Shown here in pieces: positions 1 to 5,334 of a stretch of 12,411 nucleotides of DNA. The first letter of the stretch is position 1, and each line of letters begins with the position of its first letter. A program made the translations under genes and the position numbers. The notes under the pieces are model-generated. The model ran no database searches. It was not told the DNA's origin and worked only from the letters and a program-made list of their open reading frames with translations. The DNA is from Geodermatophilaceae bacterium (lineage in GTDB: Bacteria > Actinomycetota > Actinomycetes > Mycobacteriales > Geodermatophilaceae), in NCBI GenBank assembly GCA_013813215.1, contig JACCSC010000296.1:1-12411 (forward strand), read 5' to 3'.

Positions 1-593
1 CCGGGACCCACCAGCCAGCCGGCTGGTGGGGTGCGGGGCAGCCGGCGTCGTGGGCCGATGCCGTGCAGGCGGCGCGGATCGTCGCGGCCGCGGCCGGGGT
101 CGAATTGGCGGTCCGGGCCGGGCAGCAGGCACCGTGGCATCCCGGTCGCTGCGCCGAGCTCCACGTCGGCGACCAGGTCCTCGGCCACGCCGGCGAGCTG
201 CATCCCGGCGCGCTCGCCGCCCTGGAGCTGCCCCGCGGCGCCTGCGCGATGGAGCTGGATCTCGATGCGCTGCCCGACCCGCCCGTCGTCACCGCGCCCG
301 GGATCTCGACGTTCCCACCGGCCCTGGTCGACGTCGCGCTCGTCGTCCCGGACGAGGTTCCGGCCGGCGACGTCCGGGCCGCGCTGGTCGCCGGGGGTGG
401 CGAGCTGCTGGAGTCGGTGCGGTTGTTCGACGTGTTCACCGGCGCGCAGGTGGGCGACGGCCGCCGGTCGCTGGCCTACGCCCTCACGCTCCGGGCGACG
501 GACCGGACCCTGACCGGCGAGGAGGTCACCGCGGTCCGTGACGCCGCCGTGGCCGAGGCGGGCCGGCGGACCGACGCGCTGCTGAGGCGCTGA
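1..593 (+). CDS. pheT: Phenylalanyl-tRNA synthetase beta subunit, C-terminal part (5' truncated by window)
   Basis: The open frame runs in from the left edge (first full codon at 3) and ends at TGA 591-593, so only about the last 196 residues are visible. They begin with a GWWGAGQPASWADAVQ stretch typical of the late catalytic-like core of PheT. They end with a ferredoxin-fold anticodon-binding (FDX-ACB) domain, roughly from STFPPALVDVALVV through the LFDVFTG strand to SLAYALTLRATDRTLTGEEV near the C terminus. PheT pairs with PheS in the cytoplasmic alpha2-beta2 enzyme that charges tRNA-Phe; the FDX-ACB domain contacts the tRNA. pheS would be expected just upstream, outside the window. In many actinobacteria pheST lies immediately before argC; here two extra genes intervene. 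Identity is clear from the domain pattern and the stop is certain. Confidence 0.95.
   Translation, partial: GTHQPAGWWGAGQPASWADAVQAARIVAAAAGVELAVRAGQQAPWHPGRCAELHVGDQVLGHAGELHPGALAALELPRGACAMELDLDALPDPPVVTAPGISTFPPALVDVALVVPDEVPAGDVRAALVAGGGELLESVRLFDVFTGAQVGDGRRSLAYALTLRATDRTLTGEEVTAVRDAAVAEAGRRTDALLRR
7..30 (+). other. Perfect 10-bp inverted repeat with 4-base loop inside pheT
   Basis: Bases 7-16 (CCCACCAGCC) and 21-30 (GGCTGGTGGG) are exact reverse complements separated by AGCC. The RNA would form a very stable GC hairpin inside the pheT coding region. No T-run follows it and it is far from the stop, so it is not a terminator. In DNA this GC-rich such a repeat can arise by chance and from codon bias, so function is unproven. 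Confidence 0.5.
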
Positions 594-630
594 ACCCGAC
601 AGTGTTCACCGAGACCAGCCGCCCGCCGCC

Positions 631-668
631 GTCTACCTGGACGGCAAGCGCCTACCTGGACGGCGTAC
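631..668. repeat. Short tandem direct repeat (two ~19-bp units) between pheT and the amidase gene
   Basis: CTACCTGGACGGC occurs at 633-645 and again at 652-664, a period of 19 bp; the flanking bases of the two units also partly match. The second copy runs into the 10-base palindrome GGCGTACGCC (662-671). The repeat lies in the 113-base gap (594-706) between the convergent ends of pheT and the amidase gene, where a two-way terminator would be expected. I see no convincing hairpin plus T-run in this gap. The repeat may be a slippage duplication. Confidence 0.5.
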
Positions 669-706
669 GCCTGAGCCGGACGTGAGCCCTACCGGGCGCG
701 GCCACC

Positions 707-1807
707 TCAGGACCTGGCCGCACGCTCCGCGTCGGCACCGGCGGAACACAGCAGCTCCTCGCCGTACGCCGGCCCGATCAGCTGCAGGCTGTTCCCCGCG
801 CCGCCCAGCGGCAGGGACAGCGCGGGGGAGCCGGACAGGTTGAAGGGTCGGGTGAGTGCGTTCATCCCCGGTCCGGCCGCCGGGTCGACCAGGGCGGGGA
901 CCGGAATGGCCATCGTCGGCAGCGCGAGCAGCTGCACCCGCCCGAACACCTCGGCCAGTTCGGCCTGCCAGGCCGACCGGGCGATGAGCGCGGCGTCGTA
1001 CGCCTCGGACGTCACGGCGGCGCCGGCGCGGACCCGCCGGGCGACCAGCGGTCCCACCCGATCCGGGTGCCGCTCCACGAGGTGCCGGTCGGCGGTGTAG
1101 GCCTCGGTGGCGATCACTATCTCGAAGGCGGCGTCCGCGGCGGCCCAGCCGGGCAGGTTCACCTCCACCACCTCGACGCCCCAGGACGCCAGCGCCCGGT
1201 CGACCGCCGCGTCGTGGTCCGGTCGAACGCCGGGGATACGCAGCCGCCCGACGATGACGACCTCACCTGCCGGGGTGAAAGCCGGTTCCAGCAGACGCAT
1301 CCCGGTGACCAGACCGGCCACGTCCCGCCCCAGCGGACCCACGGTGTCCAGCGTCGGCGCCAGCGGCCACACGCCGGTCAGTGGCACGCGGCCCCACGTG
1401 GTCTTGAGCCCGGCGATCCCGCAGCAGGCGGCCGGGATGCGGACCGAGCCGCCGGTGTCGGTGCCGTAGCCGACGTCTACCTCGTCGGTGGCGACGGCGA
1501 CCGCCGACCCGCTGGAGGAGCCCCCTGGGACCAGGGCGGAATCGAGCGGGTTGACCGGCGTGCCGTACCACTGATTGATGCCCGTAACGCCGTAGCAGAG
1601 TTCGTGCAGGTTCGTCTTGCCCACGATGCGGGCGCCCGCCGCCCGCGCCGAGGTCACGCACGCCGCATCCTCGACCGCGGGTCCGGCCCACTCGGCGACG
1701 GCCGCGCAGCCCATCGTGGTGGGGACGCCGGCCACGTCGATCGTGTCCTTGACCGCCAGCCGCGGGCCGCGACCGGACGGCTCCAATCGCGCGATCCACG
1801 TGGCCAT
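707..1807 (-). CDS. Short amidase-signature (AS) family hydrolase
   Basis: This 366-residue protein has the full Ser-cisSer-Lys machinery of the amidase signature family. Lys20 is in LAVKDTIDVAG, cis-Ser97 in PGGSSSGSA, and nucleophile Ser121 in GTDTGGSVRIPAACCG; the 24-residue Ser97-Ser121 spacing is as in the family. Such enzymes hydrolyse amide bonds (or act as GatA-type transamidation subunits); the substrate cannot be read from sequence. GatA is unlikely because there are no gatB or gatC neighbours and the protein is much shorter than the usual 450-500 residues. The catalytic Lys sits only 20 residues from the start, so the N-terminal helices seen in most relatives are missing. I chose the ATG at 1805-1807 because upstream codons give unconserved sequence antisense to the neighbouring gene, and because a TACGCT box ends 6 bases before it. 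TGA is at 707-709. The gene is divergent from the membrane protein gene and convergent with pheT. Confidence 0.88.
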   Translation of the reverse strand: MATWIARLEPSGRGPRLAVKDTIDVAGVPTTMGCAAVAEWAGPAVEDAACVTSARAAGARIVGKTNLHELCYGVTGINQWYGTPVNPLDSALVPGGSSSGSAVAVATDEVDVGYGTDTGGSVRIPAACCGIAGLKTTWGRVPLTGVWPLAPTLDTVGPLGRDVAGLVTGMRLLEPAFTPAGEVVIVGRLRIPGVRPDHDAAVDRALASWGVEVVEVNLPGWAAADAAFEIVIATEAYTADRHLVERHPDRVGPLVARRVRAGAAVTSEAYDAALIARSAWQAELAEVFGRVQLLALPTMAIPVPALVDPAAGPGMNALTRPFNLSGSPALSLPLGGAGNSLQLIGPAYGEELLCSAGADAERAARS

Positions 1808-1813
1808 CGGCGC

Positions 1814-1819
1814 AGCGTA
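1814..1819 (-). promoter_or_regulatory. Candidate -10 box (TACGCT) for a leaderless amidase transcript
   Basis: On the minus strand TACGCT is followed by six bases and then the ATG at 1807-1805. Actinobacterial leaderless genes commonly have TANNNT in just this place, so transcription would start at or next to the A of the ATG. No good -35 or Shine-Dalgarno sequence is visible. This is one short motif in GC-rich DNA, so confidence is modest. Confidence 0.4.
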
Positions 1820-1873
1820 GCCGCGCTGCTCACGTCGCCCGCGGGTCTGCGGGCAACCGGGGAGGCCGGCCGC

Positions 1874-1879
1874 TACGGT
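1874..1879 (+). promoter_or_regulatory. Candidate -10 box (TACGGT) for the small membrane protein gene
   Basis: TACGGT is followed by seven bases and then ATG at 1887-1889, the spacing of a leaderless actinobacterial start. It overlaps an in-frame GTG (1878-1880) that could otherwise be taken as the start. A GGAGG at 1861-1865 would serve that GTG only with a long 12-base spacing. The -10 reading therefore favours the ATG at 1887. No clear -35 is seen. Confidence 0.4.
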
Positions 1880-1886
1880 GATCGGT

Positions 1887-2258
1887 ATGTTGCGCGACGG
1901 GCCGATTCCCCGGTTCATCCACGGTGTCGTCGAGTACATCGCGGCGGTGTTGTTCATCGCGGCTCCGTTCGTGTTCAGCTACGAAGACGGGTACGCGGTC
2001 GGTGTGTCCATTGCGGTCGGCGTGCTGCTGCTCGTCATGGCCGCGGCCACCGCGGGGCCGAGCGGCCTGATCCACTCCATCCCGGTGACTGTCCATGCCG
2101 GGATGGACTACGCGGTGGCCGCATTTCTGATCGCGGGCCCGTTCATCTTCGGCTTCAACGACGAGGGTGCGCCCACTGCGTGGTTCATCATCCTCGGGGT
2201 CGTCCACCTGCTCATGACCATCGGCACCCGGTTCAAGGACACCCCGAGCTCGATCTGA
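1887..2258 (+). CDS. Small four-helix membrane protein with internal duplication (SPW-repeat-like)
   Basis: The product is a 123-residue hydrophobic protein with four likely membrane segments at about 11-31, 37-55, 70-90 and 97-114. The two halves resemble each other. IHGVVEYIAAVLFIAAPFVF (11-30) aligns with VHAGMDYAVAAFLIAGPFIF (69-88) at a 58-residue offset, sharing H, Y, A, I, A, P, F and F. Each half ends its first helix with an acidic turn (SYED / GFND). This two-times-two-helix plan is like small actinobacterial SPW-repeat membrane proteins, though the SPW tripeptide itself is absent, so the family is a suggestion only. No function is assigned. Start: ATG 1887 is preferred for its upstream TACGGT; GTG 1878 would add three residues. 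The stop TGA (2256-2258) lies just before the argC promoter, 36 bases from argC. Read-through into argC is possible, but that gap has its own promoter. Confidence 0.8.
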   Translation: MLRDGPIPRFIHGVVEYIAAVLFIAAPFVFSYEDGYAVGVSIAVGVLLLVMAAATAGPSGLIHSIPVTVHAGMDYAVAAFLIAGPFIFGFNDEGAPTAWFIILGVVHLLMTIGTRFKDTPSSI

Positions 2259-2259
2259 C

Positions 2260-2275
2260 TTGCATCACCATCCGC
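2260..2275 (+). promoter_or_regulatory. Putative ArgR operator (ARG box 1) over the argC -35
   Basis: The sequence TTGCATCACCATCCGC matches 11 of 16 positions of the mycobacterial ARG box as I recall it (TTGCATAACGATGCAA). Its left arm TTGCAT is perfect and its right arm is degenerate. It overlaps the -35 element, so bound ArgR would block RNA polymerase. argR itself lies in the operon downstream. Confidence 0.55.
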
Positions 2276-2288
2276 TCGGACGCATAAT
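2260..2288 (+). promoter_or_regulatory. Promoter of the arg operon (TTGCAT-17-CATAAT), leaderless argC
   Basis: TTGCAT (2260-2265) and CATAAT (2283-2288) are separated by exactly 17 bases. CATAAT matches five of six TATAAT positions and stands out in this GC-rich sequence; TTGCAT keeps the TTG of the -35 consensus. The expected transcription start, seven bases after the last T, is 2295, the A of the argC ATG. No Shine-Dalgarno sequence precedes that ATG, so a leaderless mRNA fits. No comparable promoter was found between argC and argH, and most genes there overlap or abut. Confidence 0.7.
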
Positions 2289-2295
2289 GATCCGA
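2280..2295 (+). promoter_or_regulatory. Putative ArgR operator (ARG box 2) over the argC -10 and start
   Basis: The sequence ACGCATAATGATCCGA also matches 11 of 16 positions of the recalled mycobacterial ARG box. It begins 20 bp after box 1, about two helical turns, so both would lie on the same face of the DNA, as expected for tandem ARG boxes bound by an ArgR hexamer. It covers the -10 element and the first base of argC. GCAT (2282-2285) and ATGC (2295-2298) also form inverted arms nearby, so the exact register is uncertain. Confidence 0.45.
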
Positions 2296-3314
2296 TGCAG
2301 ACGGTGGCGGTCGCGGGCGCGAGCGGGTACGTCGGAGGAGAGATCCTCCGGCTCCTGCTCGGCCACCCGACACTGGCCGTCGGGGCGCTGACCGCGGGCG
2401 CCAGCGCCGGCAGCCGGCTGGGCACGCACCATCCGCACCTCACCCCCCTGGCCGAGCGGCCTCTGCAGGTGACCACCGCCGACGTCCTGGCCGGACACGA
2501 CGTCGTGGTCCTCGCGTTGCCGCACGGCCAGTCCGCGGAACTGGCCGCGCAGCTGGCGGCGGACTGCCTCGTCGTGGACTGCGGTGCTGACTTCCGGCTC
2601 ACCGATCCGGTGGCGTGGCAGACCTGGTACGGCGGCGTACACGCCGGCAGCTGGCCGTACGGGCTGCCCGAACTGCCCGGCGCCCGGGAGAAGCTGGCCG
2701 GTGCCCGGCGGATCGCGGGTCCCGGCTGCTACCCGACGGCGGTCACGCTGGCCCTGCTGCCGGCACTCGCCGCGGGCCTGGTCCGCCCGGACGTCGTCGC
2801 GGTCGCGGCCAGCGGCACCTCGGGCGGGGGGCAGGTGGCCTCGACCCGGCTGCTCGGCTCTGAGGTGATGGGCTCGGCCAGCGCGTACGGCGTCGGCGGA
2901 GTCCACCGGCACACGCCGGAGATCGAGCAAAACCTGCAGACGCTGACCGACGCCGAGGTCACCGTCTCCTTCACACCGGTCCTCGTGCCGATGCCGCGCG
3001 GCATCCTGGCCACCTGCTCGGCGCCGCTGACCGGGAATGCCCAGGACGTTCGGGCCGCGTACACCGCGGCGTACGCCGACGAGCCGTTCGTCCACCTGCT
3101 GCCGGAGGGGCAGTGGCCGGCCACCGGGGCGACGCTCGGCTCCAACGCCGTGCACGTGCAGGTGGCGGTGGACGAACGCGCCGGCCGGGTGGTGGCGGTC
3201 AGCGCGCTGGACAACCTGACCAAGGGCACCGCCGGCGGTGCGATCCAGTCGATCAACCTGGCTCTCGGACTGCCCGAGACCACGGGCCTGAGCACGGTCG
3301 GGCTGGCGCCATGA
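2295..3314 (+). CDS. argC: N-acetyl-gamma-glutamyl-phosphate reductase
   Basis: ArgC (339 aa) reduces N-acetylglutamyl 5-phosphate with NADPH to N-acetylglutamate 5-semialdehyde, the third step of arginine synthesis. The N terminus has the dinucleotide-binding loop GASGYVGGE (8-16) with the family's GYxG pattern. The catalytic cysteine is Cys145 in GPGCYPT (142-148). The active-site histidine motif VHRHTPEIEQ spans 203-212. MPRGILAT is at 233-240, and the C-terminal signature DNLTKGTAGGAIQSIN at 306-321. Length is normal. The ATG at 2295 fits both the conserved N terminus and the promoter, which implies a leaderless start. It is the first gene of the operon, and its TGA overlaps the argJ ATG (ATGA at 3311-3314), suggesting coupled translation. 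Confidence 0.97.
   Translation: MQTVAVAGASGYVGGEILRLLLGHPTLAVGALTAGASAGSRLGTHHPHLTPLAERPLQVTTADVLAGHDVVVLALPHGQSAELAAQLAADCLVVDCGADFRLTDPVAWQTWYGGVHAGSWPYGLPELPGAREKLAGARRIAGPGCYPTAVTLALLPALAAGLVRPDVVAVAASGTSGGGQVASTRLLGSEVMGSASAYGVGGVHRHTPEIEQNLQTLTDAEVTVSFTPVLVPMPRGILATCSAPLTGNAQDVRAAYTAAYADEPFVHLLPEGQWPATGATLGSNAVHVQVAVDERAGRVVAVSALDNLTKGTAGGAIQSINLALGLPETTGLSTVGLAP
2333..2350 (+). other. Perfect 7-bp hairpin with GAGA (GNRA) loop early in argC
   Basis: CGGAGGA (2333-2339) and TCCTCCG (2344-2350) pair perfectly around GAGA, a member of the stable GNRA tetraloop class. If the transcript starts at 2295, the hairpin begins at +39. It hides a GGAGG Shine-Dalgarno-like sequence that is inside the gene. 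It also encodes the conserved GGEILR residues, so it may be incidental. Confidence 0.5.
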
Positions 3315-4459
3315 GCGTCTGTGCGCCCAAGGGGTTCCGGGCGGCCGGGGTGTCGGCCGGGCTCAAGGCGGCCGGCCGGGACGTCGCCCTCGTGGTCAAC
3401 GACGGACCGGCGGACGCCGCGGCCGGGGTGTTCACCACGAACCGGGTGCAGGCCGCGCCGGTGCTCTGGAGCCGGCAGGTGTTGACCTCGGGTCGCCTGC
3501 GGGCCGTCGTCCTCAACTCCGGGGGCGCCAACGCGTGCACGGGGCCGGCCGGCTTCCAGGACACCCACGCCACCGCCGAGCGGGTGGCCGCCGCCCTCGG
3601 TCTCGGGGCGATCGACGTCGCGGTCTGCTCGACCGGGCTCATCGGGCGCCGGCTGGACCTGGCCGCGCTGCTGCCGGGCGTCGACAAGGCCGTGGCCGGC
3701 CTGGACCGCGCGGGAGGCACCGACGCCGCGGACGCGATCCGGACGACGGACACGGTGGCCAAGCAGGCGACGTTCGACGGCGGCGGCTGGACGGTCGGCG
3801 GGATGGCCAAGGGCGCGGGCATGCTGGCCCCTTCGCTGGCCACGATGCTGTGCGTCCTCACGACGGACGCCGTCGTCGCTCCGGCCACCCTTGATTCGGC
3901 GCTGCGCGCCGCCACAGCCCGCACGTTCGAGCGGCTGGACGCCGATGGCTGCCTGTCCACCAACGACACGGTGCTCCTCCTGGCCAGTGGCGCATCCGGC
4001 GTCGCGGTCGACGTCACCGCCCTGACCAGGGCGGTGACCGCGGTCTGCGCGGACCTCGCCGCACAGCTGCTCGCCGACGCCGAGGGCTCCACCAAGGACA
4101 TCGAGATCGTGGTGCGCGCAGCCGCGTCGGAGCCGGACGCGGTCGAGGTCGGCCGCGCGGTGGCGCGCAGCAACCTGCTGAAGTGCGCGCTGTTCGGGGC
4201 GGACCCGAACTGGGGCCGGGTGCTGGCTGCGGTGGGCACCACGGCGGCGGCGTTCGAGCCGGACCGGCTCGCGGTGCGGATGAACGGCGTCCTGGTCTGC
4301 CTCGACGGCGCTGCAGCCGCGGATCCGCAGACCGTCGACCTGTCCGGGCGCCAGGTGCTGATCGAGATCGACCTCGGCGCGGGATCGCAGACCGCCACGG
4401 TGTGGACCAACGACCTCAGCCTGGCCTACGTGCACGAGAACTCGGCGTACTCGACGTGA
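3311..4459 (+). CDS. argJ: Glutamate N-acetyltransferase / ornithine acetyltransferase
   Basis: ArgJ (382 aa) transfers the acetyl group from N-acetylornithine to glutamate, recycling it so that ornithine is released while N-acetylglutamate is remade. Some family members also use acetyl-CoA; which type this is cannot be read from sequence. It begins with the family's PKGFRAAGVSAGLK (6-19), then GVFTTNRVQAAPV (39-51) and VLNSGGANACTG (67-78). The self-cleavage site lies in KGAGMLAPSLATML (167-180). Ala177/Thr178 is the expected cut, giving alpha and beta chains with Thr178 as N-terminal nucleophile. GADPNWGR is at 296-303 and the usual ENSAYST tail at the C terminus. The ATG overlaps the argC stop by 4 bases, and the TGA overlaps the argB GTG in the same way. 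No argA-type synthase gene is in the window. Confidence 0.97.
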   Translation: MSVCAPKGFRAAGVSAGLKAAGRDVALVVNDGPADAAAGVFTTNRVQAAPVLWSRQVLTSGRLRAVVLNSGGANACTGPAGFQDTHATAERVAAALGLGAIDVAVCSTGLIGRRLDLAALLPGVDKAVAGLDRAGGTDAADAIRTTDTVAKQATFDGGGWTVGGMAKGAGMLAPSLATMLCVLTTDAVVAPATLDSALRAATARTFERLDADGCLSTNDTVLLLASGASGVAVDVTALTRAVTAVCADLAAQLLADAEGSTKDIEIVVRAAASEPDAVEVGRAVARSNLLKCALFGADPNWGRVLAAVGTTAAAFEPDRLAVRMNGVLVCLDGAAAADPQTVDLSGRQVLIEIDLGAGSQTATVWTNDLSLAYVHENSAYST

Positions 4460-5334
4460 GCGCCGTCCAGGATCTCGCGCTGAGCAAGGCCGAAGTGCTC
4501 ATCGAAGCGCTGCCGTGGCTGCAGTGGCTGCACGGCAAGACCGTCGTCGTCAAGTACGGCGGTCACGCGATGACCGAGCCCGAGCTCACCCGCGGGTTCG
4601 CCGCCGACATGGTCTTCCTCCGCTACGCCGGCATCAAGCCGGTGGTCGTGCACGGGGGCGGGCCGCAGGTCAGCGCGATGCTGGACCGGCTGGGCATCCC
4701 GAGCGAGTTCCGGGGTGGGCTGCGGGTGACCAGCGCGGACGCCATCGACGTCGTGCGCATGGTCCTGGTGGGCCAGGTCGGCCGCGAGCTGGTCGGGCTG
4801 ATCAACCAGCACGGCCCGCTCGCTGTCGGCATGTCCGGCGAGGATGCGCACCTGCTGACCGCCGCGCGGCTGGGCACGACCATCGACGGAGCGGCCGTGG
4901 ACCTCGGCCTGGTCGGCGACGTGGTCGCCGTCGACCCGCGCGCGGTAGTGGACCTGATCGCGGCCCGTCGGATCCCGGTGATCTCGACCGTCGCCCCAGA
5001 CGTCGGCGGGCAGGTACACAACCTCAACGCCGACACCGCGGCCGCCGCGCTGGCGGTCGCGCTGGGGGCGGAGAAGCTCGTCGTGCTCACCGACGTCCCG
5101 GGCCTGTACGCCGACTGGCCCGAGCGCGGCCGGGTCGTGGAGCAGATCGACGCCGCAGCCCTGACCGACCTGCTGCCGGGCCTGGACAGTGGCATGCGCC
5201 CGAAGATGCAGGCCTGTCTGCGTGCGGTGCAGGGCGGCGTACCGCGGGCCACCGTCATCGACGGCCGGGTGCCCCACGCGGTGCTGCTCGAGGTCTTCAC
5301 CGACCGCGGGGTCGGGACGATGGTGGTGCCGTGA
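4456..5334 (+). CDS. argB: Acetylglutamate kinase
   Basis: ArgB (292 aa) phosphorylates N-acetylglutamate with ATP, usually the controlled step of the cyclic pathway. Amino-acid-kinase landmarks are VVKYGGHAM with Lys33, VVVHGGGPQ (63-71), GLVGDVVAVDP (151-161), NLNADTAAAALA (189-200), LTDVPGLY (211-218) and GMRPKM with Lys250. About 27 residues precede the first strand and include EVLIEALPWLQWLHGKT. This matches the N-terminal helix that, in characterised relatives, joins dimers into the arginine-inhibited hexamer. Feedback inhibition is therefore likely, but inferred. GTG at 4456 was chosen because it gives this N terminus and forms a GTGA overlap with the argJ stop. The argB stop (TGA 5332-5334) again overlaps the argD start. 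The Arg in GMRPKM stands where I would expect Ile or another hydrophobic residue, a small oddity. Confidence 0.96.
   Translation: MSAVQDLALSKAEVLIEALPWLQWLHGKTVVVKYGGHAMTEPELTRGFAADMVFLRYAGIKPVVVHGGGPQVSAMLDRLGIPSEFRGGLRVTSADAIDVVRMVLVGQVGRELVGLINQHGPLAVGMSGEDAHLLTAARLGTTIDGAAVDLGLVGDVVAVDPRAVVDLIAARRIPVISTVAPDVGGQVHNLNADTAAAALAVALGAEKLVVLTDVPGLYADWPERGRVVEQIDAAALTDLLPGLDSGMRPKMQACLRAVQGGVPRATVIDGRVPHAVLLEVFTDRGVGTMVVP

Noticed and set aside
670..711. CCTGAG/CTCAGG pairing as a terminator between pheT and the amidase gene
   Set aside because: The stem is only 6 bp with a loop of about 30 bases and no T-run, so it is no better than chance.
1808..1957. Extension of the amidase to an upstream ATG at 1957
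   Set aside because: The 50 extra residues lie antisense to the membrane protein gene start and show no amidase-like sequence.
1067..2287. A 406-codon plus-strand open frame crossing the amidase and membrane protein genes
   Set aside because: It runs antisense to a well-supported amidase and out of frame through the membrane protein gene. Its composition is low-complexity and Arg/Gly-rich, with no motif.
2729..4435. A 568-codon open frame on the minus strand across argC and argJ
   Set aside because: It is the antisense shadow of two genes with clear catalytic motifs. Its translation is Arg/Gly/His/Pro-rich with no recognisable domain, as expected in GC-rich DNA.
4515..5330. N-terminal extension of ArgD upstream of GTG 5331 (a 671-codon open frame)
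   Set aside because: The upstream part is an out-of-frame reading of argB. ArgD is already full length from 5331.
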